Shown piece after piece: positions 33,151-40,111 of a stretch of 41,769 nucleotides of DNA. The position numbers and the translations under genes are program-made. Every line of letters begins with the position of its first letter. Within the stretch, counting starts at the first letter, position 1. The notes beneath the pieces were generated by a model that saw only the letters and a program-made list of their open reading frames with translations, did not search any database and was not told the DNA's origin. Source of the DNA: Pseudomonas sp. H3(2019) (GTDB lineage Bacteria; Pseudomonadota; Gammaproteobacteria; Pseudomonadales; Pseudomonadaceae); NCBI RefSeq assembly GCF_007713465.1, contig NZ_VMSG01000038.1, positions 1 through 41,769 on the forward strand, written 5' to 3'.

Positions 33151-33274
33151 CAATGCATCGGCGCCTACACCACGGAGCAAATGCTGGCCTGGACGGCAGG
33201 ATCAGCCAAGGACGGGTACAGCGACCTGATGGAAAAACACTTTTATCTGGGCTGTATTCAAGGAGAACCCGTGG
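33151..33274 (+). repeat. right copy of the 124-bp GNAT direct repeat
   Basis: Pairs with 24295-24418 (120 of 124 identical). Its left edge is fused to the MFS fragment, and a short CGGCA stretch of microhomology is present on both sides. Confidence 0.95.
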
Positions 33275-33543
33275 CGACGGGAATGCTTGATCTGGAGAGC
33301 AGCGAAATTGGCGCAATCTTTGTGCTTCCCGGTTTTATGCAGCAAGGCATCGGCTTGAAAATCCTGAACCACCTCGAATGCCGGGCGCGGAACATGGGGC
33401 TAAAAGCAGTCAATCTGGACGCTACGTTGAACGCTGCTGCCTTTTACCGGCGATGCGGTTTCGTGGGTGACGAACCTGCTATTTACTATTCACCTTCCGG
33501 GCTTCAGTTGGCTTGTGTACCGATGGTGAAAGGGCTTTTGTAG
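33151..33543 (+). pseudogene. 3' part of the GNAT acetyltransferase gene
   Basis: 131 codons from CIGAYTTEQ to the stop. They include the GAIFVLPGFMQQGIGLKILNHLE acetyl-CoA loop (Q-x-x-G-I-G) and the C-terminal LNAAAFYRRCGFVGDEPAIYYSPSG segment. The first 25 codons are missing; they survive at 24220. An in-frame ATG at 33181 could give a shortened protein, and the open frame also runs upstream through antisense-frame MFS sequence, but neither is likely to be active. Confidence 0.87.
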
Positions 33544-33730
33544 GCCAGGCATGGGTTAGTTGCTTAACTGGCTGCAGACCCCGGGGCGGGGGGCTCGTGC
33601 AGGACGTAATATTCCAGATGGCTACGATTGACAAACTCTCACGACTTGTAGGAATTTAGCCGCCCCGCAGGTAGGACATATCTGCTAATGGCCAAAAAAC
33701 GGCCGTTAATCACCATACAAAGGATTGTCT
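33544..33730. promoter_or_regulatory. leader of the isonitrile operon
   Basis: 187 bp with TAATGGCC and GGCCGTTA (33687-33709) forming an 8-bp stem just upstream of the AAGGA ribosome site of the first synthase gene. The stem could be a protein site or affect translation. No Fur box was recognised. Confidence 0.45.
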
Positions 33731-34726
33731 ATGCAAGGTTCAAATACCGTTGCCCAACAGGCGGGCGGTCAGCTGGTGCATGCGCATCAGAACACCCCGC
33801 ACATGAACATTGCCCAGCAAATCCTCGAATGTCTGTTTCGGCGTCGTAGTCTTGCCCCGGAACAGGATCATGAGCTTTCGTTGCAGGTGCTGGAACCCCA
33901 TCTGGCGAAGGTAATGCAGGCGGTCGAGAGCGGTCGCAAGGTCGAAATGGTCTTGCCAGCCTTTCCCGGCAAGTCGCCCAGCCGCAAGAAAACCCTGAGC
34001 CATCTCCCTGATCTAGCTGAACACCATGCAATCGACGAGTTACACCGCCTGTGTGAGGAGATCCGGGAGATCTATGCGCCGGGTGCGCTGATTCATATCT
34101 GCTCCGATGGCTATGTGTTCTCTGATCTGGTGCATGTTCCCGATTCTGACGTCAAGGCTTACACCGACGCTATCCAGGATTACGCCGATCAGCTTTATCC
34201 CGGTACGTTCGCCCATTTCGACCTCAGGGATGCCTATCCTCAGCTTGATTGTCTGGACTCCATGCGTGAGGAAATGATGATCGAGCACGGCCAGTCATTG
34301 CTTCTATTGCAGCAGCGCTTCAAGGATGAACCGCACATGATGTTGATGTACTGCGGTATCCATCGCTTTCTTTCCGAGGATTACTCGGGGCTCAAGGTAT
34401 TCGCCGGCATGAGCCTGAATGCGGTGAAGAAGGTCGCCAAGCCGGCCTCCCAGCGGGTGATTCAGCGCAGTGAAGCCTGGAGCGCCCTGTTACTGGCGCG
34501 CTACCCGCATTGCCTGCGCCTGTCGATTCACCCGCAACTGGCGGTGTCGACGAAGATCGGTATCCGGCTGGTGCCAACCAGTGACCTGTGGCGTACTCCC
34601 TGGCATTCGGTAGCCATCAAGCGACGGGGTGTGGTCACCCTCGAAAAACGCAGTAATGTCGATGAGCGCTACCACCGTCTGGTGTTCCGCAAGGGGCGTC
34701 CTTGTCACTACGCCAGCGCTCAATGA
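33731..34726 (+). CDS. isonitrile (isocyanide) synthase, PvcA/IsnA family
   Basis: 331 residues from the ATG at 33731, with AAGGA seven bases upstream. Family hallmarks are LPAFPGKSPSRKK (about residues 75-87), CSDGYVFSDLVHVPD (124-138), SIHP..STKIGIRLVP and TPWHSVA. This family, including PvcA of P. aeruginosa and IsnA, converts the amino group of an amino acid (Tyr or Trp) to an isonitrile using the C2 carbon of ribulose 5-phosphate. It is the first gene of a three-gene operon, coupled by ATGA to the HAD gene. Amino acid substrate cannot be read from the sequence. Confidence 0.92.
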   Translation: MQGSNTVAQQAGGQLVHAHQNTPHMNIAQQILECLFRRRSLAPEQDHELSLQVLEPHLAKVMQAVESGRKVEMVLPAFPGKSPSRKKTLSHLPDLAEHHAIDELHRLCEEIREIYAPGALIHICSDGYVFSDLVHVPDSDVKAYTDAIQDYADQLYPGTFAHFDLRDAYPQLDCLDSMREEMMIEHGQSLLLLQQRFKDEPHMMLMYCGIHRFLSEDYSGLKVFAGMSLNAVKKVAKPASQRVIQRSEAWSALLLARYPHCLRLSIHPQLAVSTKIGIRLVPTSDLWRTPWHSVAIKRRGVVTLEKRSNVDERYHRLVFRKGRPCHYASAQ

Positions 34727-35442
34727 TGGCGTCTCGGTTGCGGGTCGAAGCCGTACTCTTCGATTTGGATGGAACCCTGGTGGACACCTTGCCTGACATC
34801 ACCTGGTGCCTGAACCAGCTGTTACTCGAACACGGTTGCCCGGCGCTGACTGCGGAAACGGTGCGGGGGTATATCGGTGGCGGGACCACTGCGATGATTG
34901 AGCGGGTTGCCGCGCAGTTTGCTATCGCGGATGCGATTGCCCTGCACCAGCGCTATGTGACGCTATATCAGCACAACCTGGTTCAATTTTCCCGGCCATT
35001 CAGCGGTGTATTGGAGTTGCTCGAAGGCTGCCGCCAATTACAGCTGCCGCTGGCTATCGTGACCAACAAGGCCGAGGAAATGGCCTTGCAGGTTTCCAGA
35101 ACATTGCTGCCGCAGAATGCTTTCGGGCCGATTCTGGGGCATCGCACGGGCAGGTCACTCAAACCTCAGCCGGATGTCGCTTGGGAAGCCGCCCGGCGGT
35201 TGTCGGTTGATCCGCAACGCTGTTTGTTCGTCGGTGACACAGAGATCGACCTGAAAACTGCCCGTGCTGCAGGTATGTACTCGGCAGCGGTCACCTGGGG
35301 GTATGGCCTGACTCATACGTTGCAGGCCCACACTCCGGACTTCTGCTGTGAGCAACCGGCCGGGTTGTTGCGCATTCTGCAGCAAGTCTGCGGGACAGCG
35401 CATGCGCTCACCGAACATGGCGATACCGTCAAATCCTATTGA
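34723..35442 (+). CDS. HAD-superfamily phosphatase
   Basis: 239 residues from the ATG at 34723, overlapping the synthase stop. Motif I is FDLDGTLVD (Asp14, Asp16), motif II is the T of IVTNKAEE, motif III is the Lys of SLKPQPD and motif IV is GDTEIDLKTARAAG. A helical cap between motifs I and II makes it phosphoglycolate-phosphatase-like. It sits between two isonitrile synthase genes, which use a sugar phosphate. It may remove phosphate from the pathway's by-product or act on ribulose 5-phosphate metabolites; this is inference. Length is normal. Confidence 0.88.
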   Translation: MMASRLRVEAVLFDLDGTLVDTLPDITWCLNQLLLEHGCPALTAETVRGYIGGGTTAMIERVAAQFAIADAIALHQRYVTLYQHNLVQFSRPFSGVLELLEGCRQLQLPLAIVTNKAEEMALQVSRTLLPQNAFGPILGHRTGRSLKPQPDVAWEAARRLSVDPQRCLFVGDTEIDLKTARAAGMYSAAVTWGYGLTHTLQAHTPDFCCEQPAGLLRILQQVCGTAHALTEHGDTVKSY

Positions 35443-35471
35443 TACACACAAACCCTCAAGGAAGTTGTTCT

Positions 35472-37232
35472 ATGGAACATAGAGATGCCTGGATCGCTGC
35501 CGTCAGCGATTTGCTGTCTGGTTATCTGCTCAAAGGCACGGATGATTGTTTCGAAACACAAGGCCGGGCGCATCTGGCGCGCAGCCTGGGGCAGTACTTT
35601 GATCAAAACCTGCCAGTGCGTCTGGTACTGCCAGGTTTCCCTTGCAAGTCGCCAAATGCCAGTGACCAGACCTTCGGCGTGCTGCCGGATTATGGTGAGG
35701 TAATGGCCATCGAGCGCCTTGACCAGCTCGGCCAAGCGATCGCCGCGTTGCACACACCGGGCTGTGTGGTGTCGATCCTCAGCGACGGGACGACGTTCAA
35801 TGACATCGTTGGGGTGGCCGACGACGTTCGCGCAGCCTACAACCGGGCGTTGCGTGAACTGTGCACCACCCATACGATTCAGTGGGTCAGCATGGAAGAC
35901 CTGTTCCCGCAGGCCCAAAGTGCCGAGGCGGTCCGCGCCAGCCTGGTCAAGCAGGCCCGTCTACCCTGGAAAAACCTTGGAGAACTGATCGAGCAGAGCC
36001 GGCACGATGAATCCCTCGGCCAGGCCCATGACAACCTCTGCAGTCATTTGTATAACGACCTGCGCCTGTGCCGTGAGGACGGGCAGAGCGAGGACGAGTA
36101 CCTGCAGCAAATTAACTTCAAGGCCTACCAGATGATGTTTCGTGGGCAGGCATTGAATGCGGTAGTGGATCGTTTCTTCGGCGACGACATTCGATTATCG
36201 GTCCATCAGTACAGCAATGCCGGGCCCAAATTCACCGTTGGGATGGCTGAAGGGCTGACCCGTGTCGACAGCCCCTGGCATGCCGTGCCGGTGTGCAACA
36301 TCGATGGTAGCCAGCGTCTTCGCGCACGGGCCCAGGTCGACCTCGACCACCATGTGCTGGTCACCTGGCAGGGGCGGCCATGGCTCTACCACCAAACCGA
36401 AAGCCCGCAGGCCCAAGGCTTCGAATACGAACTACAAAAGCTTCCGCTATTTGGCCTGGTGGTGCGAGACCCGCTGGGGCTGGGTTTCGAGCGACTGTCC
36501 AGCGGCCTGCTGGAGGCACTGGTGGAAACCTTTGGTTTCGTCTGTCTCAAGGGCTGTCGCTTCGACGACCAGGACAGTTTCGCTCGCAGCTGCGAACGCT
36601 TTGGCACGCTGTACGAGTGGGCCTTCGGTGCCGTGAATGTGGTCAAGCCCGCGGACAAACCCCAAGGCGTGGTGCACTCGCTGGAGAAAACGCCATTGCA
36701 CTGGGACCTGAACATGCTGCCCGACAGCGACCCACAGGTTCAGCGCAATCCGAAATTCTGCGCCAGCAAATTCATGCTGTATTGCAAGACAGCGCCGCAG
36801 CCGGGCGAGGGTCAGACGATCATCGTCGACAGCCGAAACGTGCTGCGAAAAGCCGGGCAGCAAGTCGCCCGACAATGGCAGGCGGTGAACATCACCTACT
36901 ACACCAAGATGACTTACTTCGGTGGTTCGCCGCGCATGTTCAGCCTGGTGGATCATCACCCCCGTAGCGGCGAACTCATCCTGCGTTACCAAGAGGGCAC
37001 CGACTCAGGATTGCAGACACTGAGCCAGTCTGTGCAGGACCATGATGAGCAGGCCCAGCAGGCGCTGCTTGAACAGGTCAACGCGCTGGTTTATGACCCG
37101 GACTGCCTGATCGCCCATCAATGGAGCGAAGGTGATCTGGTGCTGATCGACAACTATCGGACGCTGCACGGCCGACTGCCGATGTCGGCGGCTTCCGCCT
37201 CGCGGGAGCTGTGGCGGGCGCAGGTTTACTAA
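35472..37232 (+). CDS. fused isonitrile synthase - Fe(II)/2-oxoglutarate oxygenase
   Basis: 586 residues from the ATG at 35472, with AAGGAAG at good distance. Residues 1 to about 320 form a PvcA/IsnA-type domain: LPGFPCKSPNASD (53-65), ILSDGTTFNDIVGV (102-115), KFTVGM and PWHAVPV. Residues about 325-586 form a TauD/PvcB-type domain with HWD (His410, Asp412), distal His566 in RTLHGR and an Arg near 582 for 2-oxoglutarate. In pvc and isn loci these are separate genes. The oxygenase should install a vinyl group by oxidative decarboxylation or hydroxylate the isonitrile. It is 30 bp after the HAD gene in the same operon. Confidence 0.93.
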   Translation: MEHRDAWIAAVSDLLSGYLLKGTDDCFETQGRAHLARSLGQYFDQNLPVRLVLPGFPCKSPNASDQTFGVLPDYGEVMAIERLDQLGQAIAALHTPGCVVSILSDGTTFNDIVGVADDVRAAYNRALRELCTTHTIQWVSMEDLFPQAQSAEAVRASLVKQARLPWKNLGELIEQSRHDESLGQAHDNLCSHLYNDLRLCREDGQSEDEYLQQINFKAYQMMFRGQALNAVVDRFFGDDIRLSVHQYSNAGPKFTVGMAEGLTRVDSPWHAVPVCNIDGSQRLRARAQVDLDHHVLVTWQGRPWLYHQTESPQAQGFEYELQKLPLFGLVVRDPLGLGFERLSSGLLEALVETFGFVCLKGCRFDDQDSFARSCERFGTLYEWAFGAVNVVKPADKPQGVVHSLEKTPLHWDLNMLPDSDPQVQRNPKFCASKFMLYCKTAPQPGEGQTIIVDSRNVLRKAGQQVARQWQAVNITYYTKMTYFGGSPRMFSLVDHHPRSGELILRYQEGTDSGLQTLSQSVQDHDEQAQQALLEQVNALVYDPDCLIAHQWSEGDLVLIDNYRTLHGRLPMSAASASRELWRAQVY

Positions 37233-37245
37233 CCGCAATTGTCTG

Positions 37246-37265
37246 GCAGGCCCTGGAGACAGGGC
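37246..37265. terminator. hairpin after the isonitrile operon
   Basis: AGGCCCTG and CAGGGCCT form a perfect 8-bp stem with GAGA loop, 13 bp after the fusion gene stop. No T-run follows, so efficiency is uncertain. Confidence 0.55.
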
Positions 37266-37327
37266 CTTGCAAGAAATTCCCTTATAGGTAGCCCGTTTGA
37301 CGTCACTGGGGCTGCCTTCACATTCGT

Positions 37328-37672
37328 TTAGCTAAACTGGTATTCGTACAAAGCAACGTGTTGAGTAAATAATTTCTCATATAAGTGATACGGAACGCCG
37401 AGTATATTTATCTCAATGCAAGGAGGCAGAAGCTCTTTCGAATAATCCAGGATGCTCACACCAGCGCATGGAATAACCATACCTGCTTCAGTCTGAACAG
37501 AAATATTTAGTGCGGACTGATCGTGATGGTTTGTGCAACATTCATTCTGGATTACAGAATACCCATCGGCAGGTTCGAACTGACCAAAAACTACGCCCAT
37601 GGGTGGATCCCCTTGTTCGAGTGTCGAGTGGCCTACCAAAACATCTCCGCTATAAATTGAGAATCTCTCCAC
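37328..37672 (-). CDS. small hypothetical protein
   Basis: 114 residues starting at GTG (AAAGG lies about 11 bases upstream). Sequence MERFSIYSGDVLVGHSTLEQGDPPMGV looks like a mixed alpha/beta cytoplasmic protein; it has no signal peptide and contains a CC pair at residues 45-46. The gene is isolated and lower in GC than the operon to its left. Small orphan genes like this in Pseudomonas are often immunity proteins beside Rhs or contact-dependent toxins, but no toxin is present here, so that is only a guess. Confidence 0.6.
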   Translation of the reverse strand: MERFSIYSGDVLVGHSTLEQGDPPMGVVFGQFEPADGYSVIQNECCTNHHDQSALNISVQTEAGMVIPCAGVSILDYSKELLPPCIEINILGVPYHLYEKLFTQHVALYEYQFS

Positions 37673-37701
37673 AGTGATGTCTACCTTTTGTACAAAAACA
37701 G

Positions 37702-37784
37702 GAAGGGGTGGATTTATTTACTGCCTTGGCGGGTTCCGCTCCTAGGCACAAATCTTGGCCCAAAAATAAATCTGTGGCCCCTTT
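37702..37784. repeat. hairpin element A
   Basis: Left arm GAAGGGGTGGATTTATTT (37702-37719) and right arm AAATAAATC...CCCCTTT (37764-37784) are imperfectly complementary. The ends, GGAAGGGG and CCCCTTTGTTA, resemble those of elements B and C. It separates two minus-strand orphan genes. Confidence 0.65.
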
Positions 37785-37808
37785 GTTATCTATAGACGGA
37801 CATTGAAC

Positions 37809-38375
37809 TCACAGAGCAGCGTTTGGTGTTGTGCTACGCCTGTAAACGATCAGGCTGTCCGATGTAGCGATAATTAAGGTTTGGCCAGTATAGGAGAACC
37901 CGAAAGCTCTCAGTCCGATCTCGATCGCCAGTTTGTGAAAGGCACTGGCCTGTTTATATCGGGCGCCATACAGGCATGAACCCGGCTCGACCAGAAGTAA
38001 ATGATGGCACGGCCAATTCAAGGGAACGTTCTCGATCATCCAACCGTCGAAAGCACCCACAGGCAGGCTGCCTCCATTGATACCGGCCATGGGAATAGTC
38101 TTGCCTGTCAGTGGACCGATACCTTCAGCCTCCAAGTACTGATTACTTTCGACATCCTCCGTATAGTCTCTTGCGATCTTCTGACCTGTCAGGCAATCGA
38201 TAACGCTACGTCCTGAGCTGGAGGTCACCAGTAACAGTTCGGAGTCGCGGTCGAAACCAACTTCCAGAAGGCTTCCCACGGCAAACTGAGCGGCGATCTC
38301 CCAAGGGGACGGTGGTGGGGAGATGGGAAGCTGGCCGATAGTCTGACGCAGTGGATCGAGGTATGAAGTATTCAT
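37809..38375 (-). CDS. hypothetical protein
   Basis: 188 residues from the ATG at 38375; a start 20 codons upstream exists but has no better ribosome site. The sequence is soluble, alternating hydrophobic strands with two WP/PLNWP-type motifs (PSPWEIAAQFAVGS, NVPLNWPCHHLLLVEPGS). I do not recognise a family. Its strand-rich repeated pattern (DRDSELLLVTSSSGRSVIDCL, TGQTLIIATSDSLIVYRR) hints at a beta-propeller-like or SMI1-like immunity fold. No toxin partner is visible. Confidence 0.55.
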   Translation of the reverse strand: MNTSYLDPLRQTIGQLPISPPPSPWEIAAQFAVGSLLEVGFDRDSELLLVTSSSGRSVIDCLTGQKIARDYTEDVESNQYLEAEGIGPLTGKTIPMAGINGGSLPVGAFDGWMIENVPLNWPCHHLLLVEPGSCLYGARYKQASAFHKLAIEIGLRAFGFSYTGQTLIIATSDSLIVYRRSTTPNAAL

Positions 38376-38556
38376 GTCGGTCGAACGAGCCTGAAAATTT
38401 CGCTGTACGTTAGCACAGGTGATGCGAGCGTCCACTTTCGCCCCAGGCTGGGTGAAAACGCATGCGCCGTTTTGAAGTCTGCGTTGCTACGTAAAATCTA
38501 CCAGCGTTTGGTTAATCAGCGGGCCGGAAATCTGCTTAGGAAAAAGGTGCCAGGAA

Positions 38557-38598
38557 AAAGGTGACCTATCTATTTGAGTAAATAGATAGGTCACCTTT
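38557..38598. repeat. hairpin element B (perfect 19-bp palindrome)
   Basis: AAAGGTGACCTATCTATTT and its exact complement AAATAGATAGGTCACCTTT are separated by GAGT. A second, partial copy of the left end (AAAAAGGTGCC) lies at 38541-38552. It sits immediately downstream of the minus-strand gene at 38607. Confidence 0.9.
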
Positions 38599-38605
38599 GT
38601 ATAGG

Positions 38606-38612
38606 GTTAGGC
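38606..38612 (-). other. integron-type core site overlapping a stop codon
   Basis: On the minus strand the sequence GCCTAAC fits the integron R'' core (RYYYAAC) and contains the TAA stop of the 147-residue gene, as is common in gene cassettes. The rest of an attC site is not visible; hairpin B follows at once. Confidence 0.35.
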
Positions 38613-39050
38613 TGCACTGTTAATTGCAGCTTCTAAATGTTTAATCGTATCGTACTCTCCGAGTGCCGATAGAGCCTGATTAACTATAACCCAGCTATCA
38701 CCTAGCTTCCCTGTTATGTGGTGCTGGTAAAGGTTGTAAATTGAATAATATGCCATTTCCATGTCGGCGCTAAATTTTAGATCTTCGTCTTGTAGGGCCG
38801 CAGCAGGTTCTAAGTATCGCTCATTAATATTTAATTCGTCTTTGCCATGGATGACTGCTTCTATTGCGTCGTAGGGTAAAGAAAAGTCAATTTTTTGCAC
38901 TGTTCCTGCAATGGTTTCACGGTATTCAGTGATTCCGTTGTTGCTGGTGTAGTTAAGCCAAAGCTTATAAGCCTTTTTGCAAAGATCAATCTGGACCTTT
39001 TTTTGTTTCTCTGGATGTAACTCAAAATATTTTTTCGCTACTGGATGCAT
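38607..39050 (-). CDS. low-GC orphan gene, cassette-like
   Basis: 147 residues, ATG at 39050. The protein is highly helical (YFELHPEKQKKVQIDLCKKAYKLWLNYTS, YLEPAAALQDEDLKFSADMEMAYYSIYNLYQHH, ALGEYDTIKHLEAAIN). GC and codon use are well below the chromosome's average, which indicates recent transfer. It has the look of an immunity protein, but no family can be named. An attC-like palindrome ends six bases before its ATG, and an R''-like site overlaps its stop. Confidence 0.65.
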   Translation of the reverse strand: MHPVAKKYFELHPEKQKKVQIDLCKKAYKLWLNYTSNNGITEYRETIAGTVQKIDFSLPYDAIEAVIHGKDELNINERYLEPAAALQDEDLKFSADMEMAYYSIYNLYQHHITGKLGDSWVIVNQALSALGEYDTIKHLEAAINSAA

Positions 39051-39055
39051 ACGAA

Positions 39056-39136
39056 GCCTAATGTTTGGTTTAGGGGAGGGCTGCGGAGTGCAGCTCCGAG
39101 TAAGCGACGCGAATGGCCTTGAACCGTCTATTAGGC
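39056..39136 (-). other. attC-like palindromic recombination site (degenerate)
   Basis: On the minus strand GCCTAAT (R''-like) and ATTAGGC (R'-like) bound an 81-bp imperfect palindrome. Next to each R box are five unmatched bases, then matching boxes GTTCAAGG and CCCTAAAC (complement GTTTAGGG), as in L''/L'. The centre carries a GGAG/CTCC stem. The core GTT is ATT here on both sides, so the site is altered. A start codon follows six bases later. Confidence 0.4.
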
Positions 39137-39169
39137 GTCACTGCCGCCAGATAAGTTAATGACCTGGAA

Positions 39170-39223
39170 AAAGGGACGCGCCCATTAATCGGTCTCAAAT
39201 CAAGGCTAATGGGTGTCCCCTTT
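39170..39223. repeat. hairpin element C
   Basis: AAAGGGACGCGCCCATTA (39170-39187) and TAATGGGTGTCCCCTTT (39207-39223) pair with a few mismatches around a 19-base loop. Its outer ends, GGAAAAAGGG and CCCCTTTGTTA, match those of elements A and B. Confidence 0.75.
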
Positions 39224-39289
39224 GTTACGCAATAAGTACCAGATTTTGGTTGTGAATGATTAATTTCGCTGTTGTCACAGATATAGAAA

Positions 39290-40108
39290 CTACAAAGCCT
39301 GTACCAGGCCATCTGTAATTATTCCCGAAAAAATCGCCTCGACCGGTCCGGTCAGAAAGACAGGTCCCACGCCATCCCATTGAACCGTTACAGTCCCGCC
39401 ATCACATTCAACCTCCACGGAGTTGTCTAACAAACCACGACGAATTCCGTTAACAGCAGCGCCGCAAGAGCAGGAACCTGAACCAAGCGGAATACCGCCC
39501 CAGCGCTCCCAAATGCGCAATCGAATGTGCTTTCGGTCAATGATCTGGACGAAATGCACGTTCGTCCTGAGGGGAAATAGGGGGTTGGTTTCAATTGCCG
39601 GCCCGATTGTCGCGATATCAACAGCTGTTAGATCATCCACAAAATAGGTGCAGTGCGGATTTCCCATGCTGCAAGCTGATGGGTCACCAGCAAGCGGCAA
39701 AACAGCTGTGTCCATTTCCAGAGCCAGAGGAATATCCGACCAGCCGAAAAGTGGCTCTCCCATGTCGACCGAAATTGCGCCGGTTGAGGTTCGTTCGCAA
39801 GTCAGGAGACCACGGTTGGTTCGGAGCGCTATCGAAGTAATATTGGATTCGCGCATCAGCATATCCGCGGCACCCCGCGTTGCGCTGCCACAAACGTCCA
39901 GCGTGGAACCATCTGCATTCCAAAACATCAAGCGCGCATCTGCATCATCGCAATCGAGCACCACTGCGAGTTGATTGAATCCGACTCCTTGGTTCCGATC
40001 CCCCATCCGCCGCGCCATGTTACTTGTCATTGGATTGGACGAATTTCGCGAGTCTACGATAACGAAGTCATCGCCATTGGCGTGCATTTTATGAAAACTC
40101 AGCGGCAT
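39290..40108 (-). CDS. dapF: diaminopimelate epimerase-like protein with altered active site
   Basis: 272 residues, full DapF length, with two mirror-image domains. The first catalytic cysteine, Cys73 in DVCGSATRG, the His152 of MGNPHC and Glu201 of WERWGG are kept. The second catalytic cysteine (Cys217 in standard DapF, motif A-C-G-T-G-A) is Ser210 in LGSGSCSCG. DapF normally interconverts LL- and meso-diaminopimelate by a two-cysteine, two-base mechanism. This protein is therefore probably not the housekeeping enzyme; it may be a one-base epimerase, dehydratase or racemase for another amino acid. No pathway partner is adjacent. Confidence 0.85.
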   Translation of the reverse strand: MPLSFHKMHANGDDFVIVDSRNSSNPMTSNMARRMGDRNQGVGFNQLAVVLDCDDADARLMFWNADGSTLDVCGSATRGAADMLMRESNITSIALRTNRGLLTCERTSTGAISVDMGEPLFGWSDIPLALEMDTAVLPLAGDPSACSMGNPHCTYFVDDLTAVDIATIGPAIETNPLFPLRTNVHFVQIIDRKHIRLRIWERWGGIPLGSGSCSCGAAVNGIRRGLLDNSVEVECDGGTVTVQWDGVGPVFLTGPVEAIFSGIITDGLVQAL

Positions 40109-40111
40109 TGA
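40071..40111 (-). repeat. 41-bp repeat shared with 31924-31964
   Basis: It is the 5' end of the dapF-like gene. The other copy is an isolated fragment beside the deleted IS element 8.1 kb to the left. Confidence 0.9.

Noticed and set aside
32845..33543. 232-codon open frame joining MFS-region sequence to the GNAT C-terminus
   Set aside because: The first half is the MFS DNA read in the wrong frame; it is a junction artefact and not a designed fusion.
39056..39136. tRNA gene or tRNA-derived attachment site
   Set aside because: The fold is one long palindrome without a cloverleaf and no CCA or T-loop sequence is present.
37702..39223. CRISPR array
   Set aside because: Only three hairpins with differing interiors, spaced 500-900 bp apart by genes; no regular repeat-spacer pattern.
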